64,000 nucleotides of DNA, from the NCBI GenBank assembly GCA_023653625.1, contig CM042900.1, positions 22,720,644 through 22,784,643 on the forward strand, in the 5' to 3' direction. Each line of letters begins with the position of its first letter. Positions within the stretch are counted from its first letter, which is position 1. A model generated the notes under the pieces. That model did no database searches. It was not told the origin of the DNA and saw only the letters and a program-made list of their open reading frames with translations. The stretch comes from Triadica sebifera (Eukaryota; Streptophyta; Magnoliopsida; Malpighiales; Euphorbiaceae). Positions 34,258 to 46,729 of the stretch are shown here, in pieces. Both the position numbers and the translations under genes were made by a program.

Positions 34258-37200
34258 TCAAGCTTTTATTTTGCAAAAAACCCACCAGTTAATCTTATCA
34301 TGTCGTAAACTTAGATAAGTGCAGTAATAAACTTTAGTGGCTTGAACATATAGAATAAAAGGTTTATACCGATTAAATCTACGCTTATGGTTGATATCTA
34401 CAATCTTATATTCTAAATGCAACTTCATCCTCACGTTTGGTGTAGGATCAAACCACTCACATTTGAATAATACAGTCTTATTAATTGTGTGAAATTTATA
34501 TCTATTCACAAAATACCCAAGGTATGTAGTGACAGTTCTAAATAGACCTATGTTAAGATCCTTTACGAATTGGTTAGATATGTTGTTCATAGGATTAGTG
34601 GCTTGTATCATATGTTGGTCAAATTACTTTTGAAAATATAATAGTTCCAAAATAATAGTATAAAGTAATTAAAATTATTTTAAATCCTTACATAGTTCTT
34701 GAATCAATATGTGAAATGTTTTTCAAGTTTAGTATTGATCTCAGAACTCGAAATGTTTGGTTCAGTTTGTTTTAACTGTTCAATGTAAACACTTGAAATA
34801 TAGAAAATATGCAAGTATCAAGTATGTCACAAATATGCACTTACAACAAATAACAAATATTGATTCAGATACTCATCAAAATATGATTCGTACTCAATAT
34901 ATGGTTCAACTTCCGAGCAATTTTGTAAAATGTAGATGCGTGCTGCCTTGTATTCATCATCTATCAAAAATCTTGTTTTAGCCCTTCCAAATAAACGTCC
35001 AGGTTGTTTGAATATAGACAAATTGTCTTCAGATTCATATGATACATCCCAACGACCAACATCATTCCTGGAGACATTTCTATGTTTCGTTGTGAAATAG
35101 TCTTCAAAATAATAAGAACAAAAAAAATGATGCTTTTTCAACTAAATATGCATTGCATATTGAACCTTCAACTTTCAATTTGTTTCTGACATTATTTTTT
35201 AATTTGCGAAGGTACCTGTATAATTATAATTTATCATAAATATATTTATAGTTATACGGTGTCCTAATAACAAAAAATAAATAAATAATTGACTTTCAAA
35301 AGGATACATCCACCTATATTGCACTAGACTAGTAATCCTTACTTCATAAGCCAAGTGAACTAGTAAATGTTCCATTGAGTCAAAGAAACTTGGAAGAAAT
35401 ATATGTTCCAACTTACATTATATGATAGGAATGTTTTGCTCTAGTTGAAGCATGTCATTTGTTCTGATAACGATGGCAGTTAGTTCTTTGAAGAAAAAAC
35501 TCAATTCTATAAGAGCCTTCCAAACATTTGGGGGAAGTAGTTCACGATATGTAATTGGAATTAATCTTTGCATAAATATGTGACAACCATGACTCTTCAT
35601 TCCAAATAATTTTAGCTTCTTCATATCAACACATCTACCCATATTAGACACAAATCCATTGGGAAATTTAAGTGATTTTACCCATTCAAACAATGTTTGT
35701 TTTGCCTTCTTCTCTAGTGTGTAACAAGTTTTTGGGTATTTCCCTGTAGCATCAATCCGCTTTAATTCAGGACGACGATAATAATCATTCAACTCTTCTC
35801 TAGACTTACAAGTGTCCTTTGTTTTTCCATCAACATTCATCACAGTATTGAACACATTATCAAACACATTTTTCTCTATATACATTACATCCAAGTTGTG
35901 TCAAATTATATTAGAGCTCCAATATGGCAAATCCCAAAAAATACTACGTTTCTTCTAGCCACATGTTTTGCAAATGGGTTCATTGATCGCATTAGCATTT
36001 GGTTTAGTGACTTTTTTAGACCGAACATATTTATCTCTTGTAAAATCTCATATCCTGACGGAACTGGTGGTGGTTCTTTTGCAACTATTTTATTTTTCAA
36101 AAAAGCATTTTTGTTTCTACGCCATGCATGATCTGCATGCAAAAACTTTTGATGATTGTCAAACGACTGTTTACCACTCAACCTTAAAGTGAAAGCATAA
36201 GATTTTTTCATACAATATGGACAAGCTAACCTTCCAGCAATACTTCAACCAAATAATATAGAATAAGCAGAAAAATCACTTATTGTCCATATTAGGGCTG
36301 CTCACATATGAAAATTATGCTTCAATGAAATGTCATATGTATTTACACCAATTTTCCATAATTGAGTCAACTCATCTATAAGTGGTTGTAAGAAAACATC
36401 TAGCTCTTCTTTCGGATTTCGAGGCCCAGGAATCAATACAGACAATAACATATGTTGCTCCTTCATACACAACTATGAAGGCAGGTTATATGGAGTTACT
36501 ATAACTGGCCATGAAGAATATTGTTGTCCTGATTGACCAAATGGTTGAAAACCATCAATGCGGAGACCCAATCTAACATTTTGGCTTTCAGATGCAAAAT
36601 ATGGATGCGTCTAATTAAAATGCTTCCAAGAATTTGAGTATAAAGGGTGATGCATCACCTCATATTCAACCTTATGCTCTACGTGCCACCTCATATCCTT
36701 TGTTGTTGCATTAGAAGCACATAATCTATGCAATTGAGGAGTTAGAGGAAAATAGTACATCTTCTTACATGCAACATTAGTTTTTTTATTGCTTTTTAGT
36801 ACCCCGGCCTGGTTTTTTATATCGAGCATGGTTGCAAAACTTACAACTAATTGTTTCAACATCTGCACCCCAATAGATCATACAACTGTTCAAACAACAG
36901 TCAATCTTTTCCACAGGCAAACCTATACCCCCACAATAATTTTTTTAAACTATAAAAGTTATCAGTGGCCACATTATTATTTGGAACAATCTCTTTCATT
37001 AGTTGGGTAATATGATCAAATAATTTTTCTAACATATGGTTCTCTGATTTCATGCTCATTAGTCGGGACACAAGAGATAATTGTGAATGCCTTTTATACC
37101 CAAGCCATAACTCCTGATCAGCAGCCTTCAACATGTCATAAAATTTGTGGGCTTCTGGATGAGGAGGTTCCTCAATGTCATCCATATTAAATTCAGGTCC

Positions 37201-37557
37201 AGCAACATCTATAACCATAGTGTGATATGCATTGGCTGCTTCTTCACTACTTATATGACTTGCCCCTCTAATATCATGATTATTGTCTGCTCTTGTAGAC
37301 ATTTCCCCATGATATATCCAAATGAAATAATCTGGGACAAATCCACGTTTTACTATATGGTATCTTACTGTGTTTGTGTCAAGAAATATAGAATTCTGAC
37401 ACTTGCATTGATTACATGGACACCTAATCTTATCCCCATCCATCCATCTTGGTTGACTACAAACAAATTCAATAAAACTTTCTAAACTTTCTAAGAATTC
37501 TTGGTTCAAACCACCTTTCGTAAACCTTGCATACATCCACTCTCGGTTTGAACTCAT
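34258..37557 (-). pseudogene. CACTA transposase, TNP2 type
   Basis: Starting at 37557, the first 218 codons are open and carry the transposase-associated domain: RWMDGDKIRCPCNQCKC (residues about 37-53), then FVPDYFIWIYHGE. A shift near 36900 leads to MYYFPLTPQLHRLCASNATT and DMRWHVEH (36760-36670), then GLRIDGFQPFGQ and SSWPVIVTPYNLP (36590-36480), the TNP2 catalytic region. KLACPYCMKKSYAFTLR lies near 36220. DUF4218-like blocks follow, KLFGMKSHGCHIFMQRLIP (35620-35560) and LPSFFDSMEHLLVHLAYE (35400-35345), and a DUF4216-like domain ends it, TVLFKCEWFDP and YKPFILYVQATKVYYC (34480-34320). It would cut and join the element ends. Several frameshifts make it inactive. Confidence 0.88.
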
Positions 37558-38508
37558 TATCCTATTTTAATTTCAAGACAATATTTATTAGGAAAGTAGT
37601 TATTCAATTTTTTAATTAATATTACTTAAACTTATTTCTTATTATCTTATTAAAATCTTATATACTTATTATCCTTATAACTCAATTACTTAAAGATAGG
37701 AACTTATCCCATTTATAAATGATATGGCTATAAAGAACATGAGTTTCAACATTATAACCATACATTTACATAAATTTCAGTAGCATCTCCCCTTTGTTCT
37801 CCAAGATTGTACATTTAGTAATTCATTTTATACACTTTATGTAAGAATCTAGTCAAATTTTGGCAAAATAACCCATATAAAATGTATTTTTCACTAACTA
37901 TAAAAGCGCAATTAAAGTTTCATAAACAATAATGAAGTTCTCCTCGAGCCACGAAATGTCTGCCATTTCATTCAGTTAAAGCATGTATAAAAAAGTAAAT
38001 CAATAATAAATTTCCAATACAAATAAAATGTTCTTTTAAGTATTTTTCTAATATATTTTCATTTATGGCAATTAGGAAAATATTAGTTCATATAAAACAC
38101 ATGTTTCAACTAATTACTTAACATAACAAATTAATTAATATCATATGGTCACACAATATTAACTAAGCCAAAATATGTCACAAGGTCCAAAACTATGCTA
38201 AAGTACTTGAATACTACTATTCATTTAATAGAATAATATATTGAAGCAAAAGATAAACCTATCATGTACATATTTGTTGCCTAATCATTTAATTATATAT
38301 TTATGACTAACCTTTTAAGTTGGATGTTCAACTTAACTGTCTATTTCAAAGTAAAACCACAACTCTAAATCAGTTGCAAGTCTATACCCCTACAATGAAG
38401 AAATAAAAATCATTAAAATTTTGCTAATTTAAATGTCAAAAAATAAATCACCAAAAAAAATACAATGTTCCAAAAATTTCCAACAAAAGTTAAATTTCAT
38501 GACCAACA

Positions 38509-38511
<3 letters not shown>

Positions 38512-38578
<67 letters not shown>
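38512..38578 (+). repeat. (TA)n microsatellite in CACTA
   Basis: About 33 TA units. Confidence 0.95.
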
Positions 38579-38579
<1 letters not shown>

Positions 38580-38589
38580 TTTTTAAATA

Positions 38590-38990
38590 AGATTAATTTT
38601 CTAATTAAATTAATGTATTAATATGACCAAATTTCCAATAAGATTTATTTCTGAATTCAATTAATACCTAATAAAATTACTTTTTTTCCTAATAAGATTA
38701 GTTTACTAATAAGATTAATTTCTTAACAATATTAATTTCCTGGTAAAATTAGTTTACTAAGAAAGTTAATTTTCTAACAAAATTAATTTCCTAACAAAAT
38801 TAGTTTATTAATATAAGATTCATTTCTTAATGATTTAAATTTCCTATTAAGAATAATTTTCTAATAAAATTGATTTTCTAATAAGATTAAAAATCTTAAT
38901 AAAATTAATTTTATAAGAATATAATTTCTTTCTAATAAAATCAATTTCTTCCCTAATATGACTTATTTCCTAATTCCTTTGCTAATAGGA
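38590..38990 (+). repeat. degenerate 17-20 bp minisatellite in CACTA
   Basis: Roughly 18 imperfect units alternate ATTAATTTCCTAATAA-like and ATTAGTTTACTAATAA-like words. Confidence 0.7.
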
Positions 38991-39454
38991 TTGATTTTCA
39001 TAAAATGATTGATATAATGAATTAAAAAAATTTTATTCAAAAATTAATCTTCAATCAAATCAAATTAGGCACTTCAATCAAATTAAAGCAATGTAATTTG
39101 GGCTTATTTCCAATTATAGCTTCCAATAAAAACCCATAATTTCTTGATGTCAATTAATATTTAATTTTCAACTAAATTAATATTTAATTTTCAAATTATG
39201 GATACTTCATTACATCTTAAAAAACACTCTAATACTCGATTTTTTTTCCTTGTTTTTTACTCATTATTACTTATAAGACTATAATAAGAATTTATGACAT
39301 ATAGAATTTTGTAAAAAATTAAATATTAACTTAATTCAAAATTTAACTTTACAATCTAGCTAATATTTATTTTTTAAGTAAAAATTAAATATAAATATTA
39401 ATCTTTTATTATCAACAATATATGTAGAAAAAAATGAACATTAAAGTGCTAGGA

Positions 39455-39525
39455 ACAAAAAAAAAATTGAACGGAAAAAAAAAAGCATTGAACAGAAAAA
39501 AAATAGTATTGAACGAAAAAAAGAA
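39455..39525 (+). repeat. A-rich three-unit repeat in CACTA
   Basis: Three units of about 23-26 bp with the core ATTGAACNGAAAAAA. Confidence 0.8.
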
Positions 39526-39779
39526 TTTCAGGCTTACCTTTTAACAATGCTATGAACAGTGTGGAAAGAGGGTGGCGGACGACTAGCTGGTGACAATAGA
39601 GGGCTACTGACAGAGAGAGGTTGGGCACAATGTGGAGCGAAGAAGGGAGAAGGAGGAGGGGGAGCCGGGGTGAATCTCTGCAATTTTTTAGAAGAAGAAC
39701 GGGGGTTGCTGCATAAATAATTAAGAAACAAAATGACATCGTTTTATTCTAAACAAAGCAAAATTGTTTTGTTAAGTTA

Positions 39780-40166
39780 ATTTCAAGGACGTCGCTAAAC
39801 TGTTGCTATATTTTAACGACAAATATATTTCCGTTGCAAATTTTTTATTGAAAAATAAAAAATAGCGACGGATTTATCCGTCACTAAATATAAAATAGGG
39901 GTAGAAAAATGGCCGACGCTATTTAATTTCTTCAATTTTGTCGCTAATCCGTCACTAAACTGAGCGCCAATTTTGACCGCCATATTTAGCCAGTGTCATT
40001 AGCTACGGAATATATCTGTCACAATATTTAATCGCTAATGTGTCGCTAATCCATCGCTACATATTTTAATAATTTTTTATTAAAAGTATAACATATTTCC
40101 ATCAGTAATCCGTCGCTAATTAGCAAGGGATTTAATTCGCCGCTATTTTCTAATTTTTTTGTAGTG
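39780..40166. repeat. CACTA subterminal repeats, right end
   Basis: About ten copies of CGTCGCTAA, TAGCGACGG and CGTCACTAAA in both orientations, denser than at the left end, ending in the terminal CTAATTTTTTTGTAGTG. Confidence 0.85.
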
Positions 40167-40539
40167 TAAGTCTAGAGCTTAGCATGAGAGTTTCCTTTCG
40201 TGCAGATATAAAGAAGTAGTTGACGCTTGTAGATAAAACTACTTGTAGCTTAATCCAGTAAAACAGTCGATATTAAAAACCGTGGGTCACGACTCTTTTG
40301 TATTTTGTATTTATATATTTTTATTTTGGATTTATAAATTATCTTCTATGATTTTGTAATTAACTTGAATTTTTGTAAATATTATCTTATGTAAATTAAA
40401 TGTACATTAGAGTTTAAAAAAATCTATGACTTTCTAGTATTTATTAAAATAATGATTTGAAGAAGTCAATATAGCGCTCCCTTATTCAGGCACTTGAGGC
40501 TAGGGTGAGAGGGTGTTACAGTATAGGTAGGTTTTGGTT

Positions 40540-42760
40540 TCAGGATGATGTCAAATGGTGGCTGAAGAAGCCGAAAGTAATGAGCCTAAAAGGACAAGAG
40601 CTTCATCGCGACCTAGTCATCTTCGAGCTGCGACACCGAGATCTGGTTCTAGCTCATCATGTGAGCAATCTGTCATTGGTTTAGGACAAACAGATTTTCT
40701 AAGAAATATGATAGATTTGCTACAAAAAACATCACATCTAGCTTCATTTGGCTACAGTTTAAGAGGTTGAGGAAGTTAGGGGCACTCGATTTATGTGGTA
40801 AATGGGAGGATGACCCCTCTGTGGCAGAGTTCTAGTTGGAACAGTCATATAGAGTCTTTGACCAGCTACGTTGCACCAACAAACAGAAGTAGGAGTATGT
40901 TGTATCCTTGCTGCAATATCATGCTTATGATCGGTGGTGATCAGCGTCACAAGGTTCAGAAACACATGATCCCATTACATGAGAGTCCTTTTTAAAGAAG
41001 TTCAAAGAGAAGTACATACCTGCTATCTACATAGATGATAAGAAGAGGGAGTTTCTGACCCTGAAGTAGGGAAATTTGTCAATGACAGAGTATGAAAGAG
41101 AATTCACACATCTATGCAAGTATGCCAAGGGTATTATATCTAAAAAGGCTGATAAGTGTGAAAGATTTAAAGATGGGTTGAGGGGTCCAATCAAGCTATA
41201 GGTTTCAGGCCTACGCCTGATGAGCTTCCCTAATTTACTAGCGTCTACTAGAACATTTGAGAGGGTTTTAGCGGCACAACAGCTAGCACAAGTGAGTAGG
41301 GTTAGTAGATTCATACCATAGTCAAGTGGAGGACAATCGAGTGGCAAGAAAGCCAAATCCTTCGGTGGTTGATTTTAGTCTAGGGGTTCCAGTAAGCCTC
41401 TTTTCTACAGGTGAGGATAGCCTACAAGATTTGTTTCATTAGCAGCTAGTACATCGACAACAGTATCCCACAGATCTACCCGTTTACCAATGTGTCCGCA
41501 CTATGATTGTCCTCGCTCAGGATTGTGTTGGTGGACAATGGGAGCATGCTTGAGATGCAGCTCCAAGGATCATTTGAGAAGAAACTATCCATTGTTACAG
41601 TATGGTAAAGATTCAGGAAGTGTTGAGCTAGTACAAATACAGACTTCAGGTCAAGGCAGAGGCCAAGGCCAAGGACAAGGCAGAGGTGGCCGAGCAGGGC
41701 ATACCCATTATAGATCAGAAACTATTGAAAGGCTAGAGGGCAGTAGAGCTGCACTAGCAAGAGCTTATGCGACGCAAGGCCGAGAAGAACATGATGTACC
41801 TCTAGAATTGTCACAGAGGGTCTTTGACCAGTTGCATTGCACCGATGAATAGAAGTATGTTGTATCCTTGCTGCAAGATTATGCTTATGATTGGTGGTGG
41901 TCAGCATCACAAGGTTTAGAAATGCCTGATCCCATGACATGGAAGTTCTTTTTAGAGAAGTTCAATGAGAAGTACATAAGTACATACTCTCTATCTATAT
42001 AGATGATAAGAAGATGGAGTTTCTGACCCTAAAGTAGGGGGATTTATTAATGATAAACTATGAAAGAGAATTCACACATCTATGCATGTATGACAAAGGT
42101 ATTATATCTAAAAAGGCTGACAAGTGTTGAAGATTTAAAGATGGGTTGAGGGATTCGATCAAGCTATAGGTTTCAGCCCTATGCTTGATGAGCTTCCCCA
42201 ATTTACTAGCATCTGCTAGAAAAGTTGAGAGGGTTTTAGCGACACAATAGCTAACACAAGTGAGTAGGGTTAGTAGACTCGTACCACAGTCAAGTGGAGG
42301 ACAGTCAAGTGGTAAAAGAGCCAGATCCTTCAGTGGTCGATTTCAATTTGGGGGTTCCAGTAGACCTCTTTTCTACAGGTGAGGAAAACCCTACAAGATC
42401 TATTTCATTAGCAACTAGTACATCGATACTGATATCCCGCAGATATACCCTTTTACCAGTGTGTCTGCACTGTGGTCGTCTCACCTAGGATTGTGTTGGT
42501 GGATGATGGGAGCATGTTTCAGATGCAGCTCCAAGGACCATCTGAGAAGAAATTGTCCATTGTTACAGTATGGAAAAGATTCAAGAAGTCTTGAGCTAGT
42601 ACAAATATAGACTTCAGGTCAAGGTAGAGGCTAAGGCTAAGGACAAGGCAGAGGTGGTCGAGTAGGGCTTACCAATTATAGATTAGAGACTATTGAGAGG
42701 CCAAAGGGCAGTAGAGCTGCACCAGCAAGAGCTTATGCGATGCGAGGCTAAAAAGAACAG
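40540..42760 (+). pseudogene. gag: X gag, with a tandem duplication of about 968 bp
   Basis: The first part reads AEEAESNEPKRTRASSRPS then a Ser-rich stretch and IDLLQKTSH. The capsid region and CCHC knuckle occur twice. The knuckle codons (ACLRCSSKDHLRRNYP at about 41550 and the matching ACFRCSSKDHLRRNCP at about 42515) are 968 bp apart; in the first copy the last Cys is Tyr. The duplicated unit runs from about 40840 to 41790 and again from 41808 to 42760, including the Gly/Gln-rich SGQGRGQGQGQGRGG tail. Stops and shifts occur in both copies. Confidence 0.82.
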
Positions 42761-45480
42761 GATGCACCCGACATCATAGTGGGTAAATTCCTTTTATTTG
42801 GCTCTTTTATTTATGCATTGATAGATCTAGGGTCAACGCATTCATATATATGCACACCACTACCGGGTCTAGTGGGTTTAGAACCTAAGGCTCTAGAATA
42901 TGAGATCATTGTGACTAACCCATTAGGGCATAGTGTGCGAATTAGTAAAGTGTTCAGGGGTTGCCCAACCAAGATATAAGATAGACAATTCCCTACAAAT
43001 TTGATAGAGTTACCATTCCACGAGTTCGATGTGATATTAGGAATGGATTGGTTAGCCCATCACGATGTGATAGTAAACTGTGAAAAGAGGTAGATGAGGA
43101 TTAAAGTTTCATAACAAGAAGGGATAGTAGTGAAGGGTGAGAACATAGGTTATCTAGATAATGTCATTTGGCTTGACAAATGCACCAGTAAATTTTATAG
43201 ACCTGATGAACCGAGTATTCAAGCCATATCTTGATCAGTTTGCAGTGGTATTCATTGATGATATTTTGGTATACTCCAAAAACAAGGAAGAGCATAATCA
43301 GAATCTAAGAATGGTACTGTAAACATTGAGGGAAAAGTAGTTATATGCTAAGCTATCAAAGTGTGAGTTTTGGCTGGAAGCAGTTAGTTTTTTGGGTTAT
43401 GTGGTGTCAACAAAGTGTATATGAGTCGATCCTAGTAAGATCAAGGTTATTCTTAACTGTAATATGACAAAAGTGAAGAGTTGCCTTAGATTAGTTGTAT
43501 ATTATAGGAGCTTCGTAAAGGGATTTTCATCCTTAGTGACTTCTTTGACTCGATTACTACGAAAAGATGTCTAATTTGAATGGACAGATAAGTGCCAAAA
43601 GAGTTTTGATAGACTCAAGGCAATATTGACTGAAACACCACTCTTGATTCCACCTACTCAGGAAAAGATTATGTTTTATACAATGATGCAAGTTACAATG
43701 GGCTAGGTTGTGTTCTTATGCAAGAGGAAAAAGTGATTGCTTATGCCTCCAAGCAACTTAAGCCTCACAAGCTTAACTATCCGACACATAATTTAGAGTT
43801 TACAACGATTGTTTTTGCTCTCAAGGTCTGGAGAAATTACCTATATGAAGAAATATGTTATATCTATACATACCACAAGAGTCTTAAGCATTTGCCTTTG
43901 TAGAAAGAGTTAAACTTGAGACAACGAAGGTGGATAGAGTTGATTAAAGACTATAACGGTGTGATTGATTACTAGCTAGGAAAAGTGAATGTGGTGGTTG
44001 ATGCCTTAAGAAGAAAAATGATATCTGAGATACAAGTGGAGTCTACCTTGATGCAGAGGATTAAAAAAGCTTAGCAGCAAGATGAAAAGTTGGTAAAGAT
44101 AATTGAGATAGTGAAAAAGGGAGAAAAGTCTGAGTTTTCTTTGATGGACGATTGTATCATGTATTTCAAGAATAAGATTTGTGTGCCAAGTATAAAAGAG
44201 TTGAAGTTTGATATTATAAAGGAAGCTCGTAAGACAGTATATACAATGCATCTAAGAGGGAACAAAATATATCAAGATCTGAAGGCATAATATTGGTGGC
44301 CAAGAATGAAGAAGGATATTACTGAGTATGTGGCCAAGTGCTTAAGTTGCCTACAAGTGAAAGCTGAACATCAGTTACCCATAGGATTGCTACAACTGAT
44401 ATTTATACTTGAATGGAAATGGAAAAAGATCATGATAGATTTTGTGTCCAGTTTACCAGTGACGCAAAAAAGTATGATTATAGGTGATAATGGATTGATT
44501 GACGAGGTCGACACATTTTCCAACCAATCCAGATGGATTATAAATTCAACAAGATGGTTGAGGTTTAAGTGAATGAGATAGTGAGACTTCATGGAGTTCC
44601 AGTATCTATCATCTCTAATAGAGATCCCAAGTTTACATCACAGTTTTGAAAAAGCTTACAGCAGGCTTTGGGAACTCGACTTAATTTCAGTATTGCTTTC
44701 CATTCACAGATAGACGGATAGTCAAAACCAATTATCCAGTTGTTAGAAGATATTATGAGAAGCTATGTGCTCAATTTTGAAGAGAGATGGGATCAATATT
44801 TAGCTCTTATGGAGTTTGCCTACAACAATAGTCATCAGACAAGTATTGGCTCCATATGAGGCTTTGTATGGAAGAAAGTGCAGGACACCAGTTTGTTAGA
44901 CCGAGCTAAGTGAAAAGAAGTTAATTGGACTAGAGTTAGTGCAATAAACCGAAGAGAAAGTGAGTGATCAAGGAAAGATTGAAAGCAACATAAGATCAAC
45001 AGAAGTCGTATGCTGACCTGAAGAGGTGAGACATTGAGTATATTGTAGGTGATAAAGCTTTTCTTAAGGTTTCATCTTGGAAGAATGTGTTGAGGTTCAA
45101 CGAAAAAGGGAAGTTGAATCCGAGGTTCATTGGTCCCTATGAGATTCTAGAAAGAATTGGATCAATGTCATATTGATTAGCCCTTCCACCAAAGTTCGAT
45201 CGGATTCACAATGTCTTCCATGTTTTGATGCTTCGAAGATATCATTCAGATCTGACTCATGTTATATCAGCTAAGGAGATATAAGTTCAAACCAATATGA
45301 CATTTGAAGAGGAACCAGTGGCTATCTTAGCATATGAAGAGAAAGTCCTCTGAAACAAGAGAGTTCATCTAGTTAAAGTCTTATGGCAGAACCATGCAAT
45401 GGAAGAAACCACGTGGGAAAGTGAATAAATTATGAAAAGGCAATATCCTCAATTGTTTAACCTAGAATGAATAGGTAAAT
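42761..45480 (+). pseudogene. pol: X pol: protease, deleted RT, RNase H, integrase, chromodomain
   Basis: Protease: ALIDLGSTHSYICTPLPG (42810-42865) and FDVILGMDWLA (43027-43060). Next comes SFGLTNAPVNFIDLMNRVF and VVFIDDILVYSK (43165-43280), so the N-terminal half of RT is gone and only the catalytic FIDD part remains. RNase H: KVIAYASKQLKPHKLNYPTH (43730-43790). Integrase zinc finger: YWWPRMKKDITEYVAKCLSC (44290-44350). Core: MIDFVSSLPVTQ (44430) to MEFAYNNSH (44810-44836). GPY/F block: PRFIGPYEILERIG (45120). Chromodomain-like end: LVKVLWQNHAMEETTWESE (45370-45425), which in this lineage targets heterochromatin. Dozens of stops and shifts make it dead. Confidence 0.88.
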
Positions 45481-45501
45481 TTCGAGGATAAAATTTATTT
45501 T

Positions 45502-45514
45502 AAGAGGGAGAGAA
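45502..45514 (+). other. X polypurine tract
   Basis: AAGAGGGAGAGAA lies directly before the 3' LTR, where the plus-strand primer of reverse transcription is expected. Confidence 0.85.
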
Positions 45515-46729
45515 TGTCATATCCGTTAATTTAGGACTCGCATCGCACGTGTGGCTAAGTTGACATGTTTAACCGATCGAAGTCTAAATTCGGATTTTAA
45601 CAGAAATTAATCAAAGTAATGATTAATTATGATGATATATGCCTAATAAAGTATTTAAAATGCTTAAAAGATGTTTAAAATGGTAAAAGATTAAATTGCA
45701 AAATTTGACAAGTTTTGGGGTCAATTTGCAATTTGCCAAAAATTAAAGGATTATATAAGATGTTAATTAAACATGATTATATATATTGGTCGAGTATTAA
45801 AAGAAAGAGAGGGAGATTAACATGTTAATTATGCAAAGTATCAAGTTTTAGTCAAGATAGTGGGACCCACAATAAGACTTTTAGTTTCTTTTATTCTTTT
45901 CACTTTTCTTCTTCTTTCTCATTATATTTGGTCTTCCTTTTCTGGTTTTAGAACCAGTCATGCCAGCCTCTTATAAATTCCATAGCCAAGTACTTCTTCA
46001 AGAGAGAGAAAAGAACAAAATAAAGTGATTTTCATGCACAACAAAGCTTATAGAAGCTAGGAGAGCAAGAAGGAGAGCAAGAAGGAAAGCAAACAAGCAA
46101 ATTTTGAGGAGAGTGAGATCTCCAAGGTTATGATCAAAAGGAGAAAATAGTATAGGTAAAAAGCTCTTCATCTCTTCTTTTATCTTTTTTTAAGGAAATT
46201 ATAGTTTTGAGCTCTTATAGAGCTTATGAAGGATGAGAGAAAGATAGAAAGAGTTTAGGGTTTCAGTAGGGTTTTGGAAGCTTGATAAAGGTAGAGCTTT
46301 GATGGTAATATTATGATGTTGTAGGAGTTCTAAGTGGCAAGGAACAAGTTCAAGATAGTAAAGGAAATGAGAAAGCTACCTAGAGCAAGTGAAGGAGAAA
46401 AGATTAATATTTGTACATAATTTAAGGCAATAGCCTATAATTTGCTTGTAAATGGCATGATATGCATGTATAATATGTTAGTTAATGAATAAGTTGCATT
46501 GATTATGATTTATAGCATGAAACCATAGGTTTAGATTTAAGGAAATAAGATTTTCATGATATGTGATTCAAGTAATGCATATTAGAGAATTGAATGTTGA
46601 TTAAAGGAATTTATATGAATTAAAATATGATAAGTTAAGTAAAGGACTTTAGAAATGCATAATATGGTATTGGTATGCCTTTAGGAAGCTTCAAATGGGA
46701 AAGGAATATGAATATGCAGATTTCCAGCT

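Larger units (their letters stand above)
37558..39780. other. CACTA non-coding 5' region
   Basis: About 2.2 kb upstream of the transposase in element orientation. It holds a (TA)n tract (38512-38578), degenerate AATTTCCTAATAAAATTA-type short repeats (38590-38990) and an A-rich three-unit repeat (39455-39525). A Pro-rich open stretch at 39449-39739 (minus) sits where a first exon could be but matches nothing. Confidence 0.6.
31492..40166 (-). mobile_element. CACTA (En/Spm) DNA transposon, 8675 bp
   Basis: The left end is CACTATAAAAAAG and the right end is CTTTTTTTGTAGTG-like (CACTACAAAAAAA on the other strand), so the terminal repeats share CACTA(T/C)AAAAAA. A 3-bp TSD, TAA, flanks it (31489-31491 and 40167-40169), as CACTA elements make. 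Subterminal regions are packed with TAGCGACGG/CGTCGCTAA-type words on both strands. Two genes read on the minus strand, a TNP2-type transposase and a Transposase_24-type protein, so this was a complete element. Both genes are broken. It is inserted in solo LTR Y. Confidence 0.95.
29616..40520 (+). repeat. Y: solo gypsy LTR in the X leader, itself split by the CACTA element
   Basis: Left part 29616-31491, right part 40170-40520, about 2.2 kb without the CACTA insert. It begins AGTCATATCCGTTAATTTAGG (first base mutated from T) and ends GAGAGGGTGTTACA. It is flanked by a perfect 5-bp TSD, GTATA (29611-29615 and 40521-40525). One LTR, a TSD and no interior mean a solo LTR. It matches L1 (18844-19840) better than the X LTRs, so it came from a related but distinct subfamily. 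Confidence 0.88.

Noticed and set aside
38433..38621. 62-codon plus-strand frame with a Tyr-Ile run
   Set aside because: Also a (TA)n tract, inside the CACTA non-coding region.
39449..39739. Pro/Leu-rich minus-strand frame in CACTA
   Set aside because: Could be a first exon but has no match and runs into the A-rich repeat.
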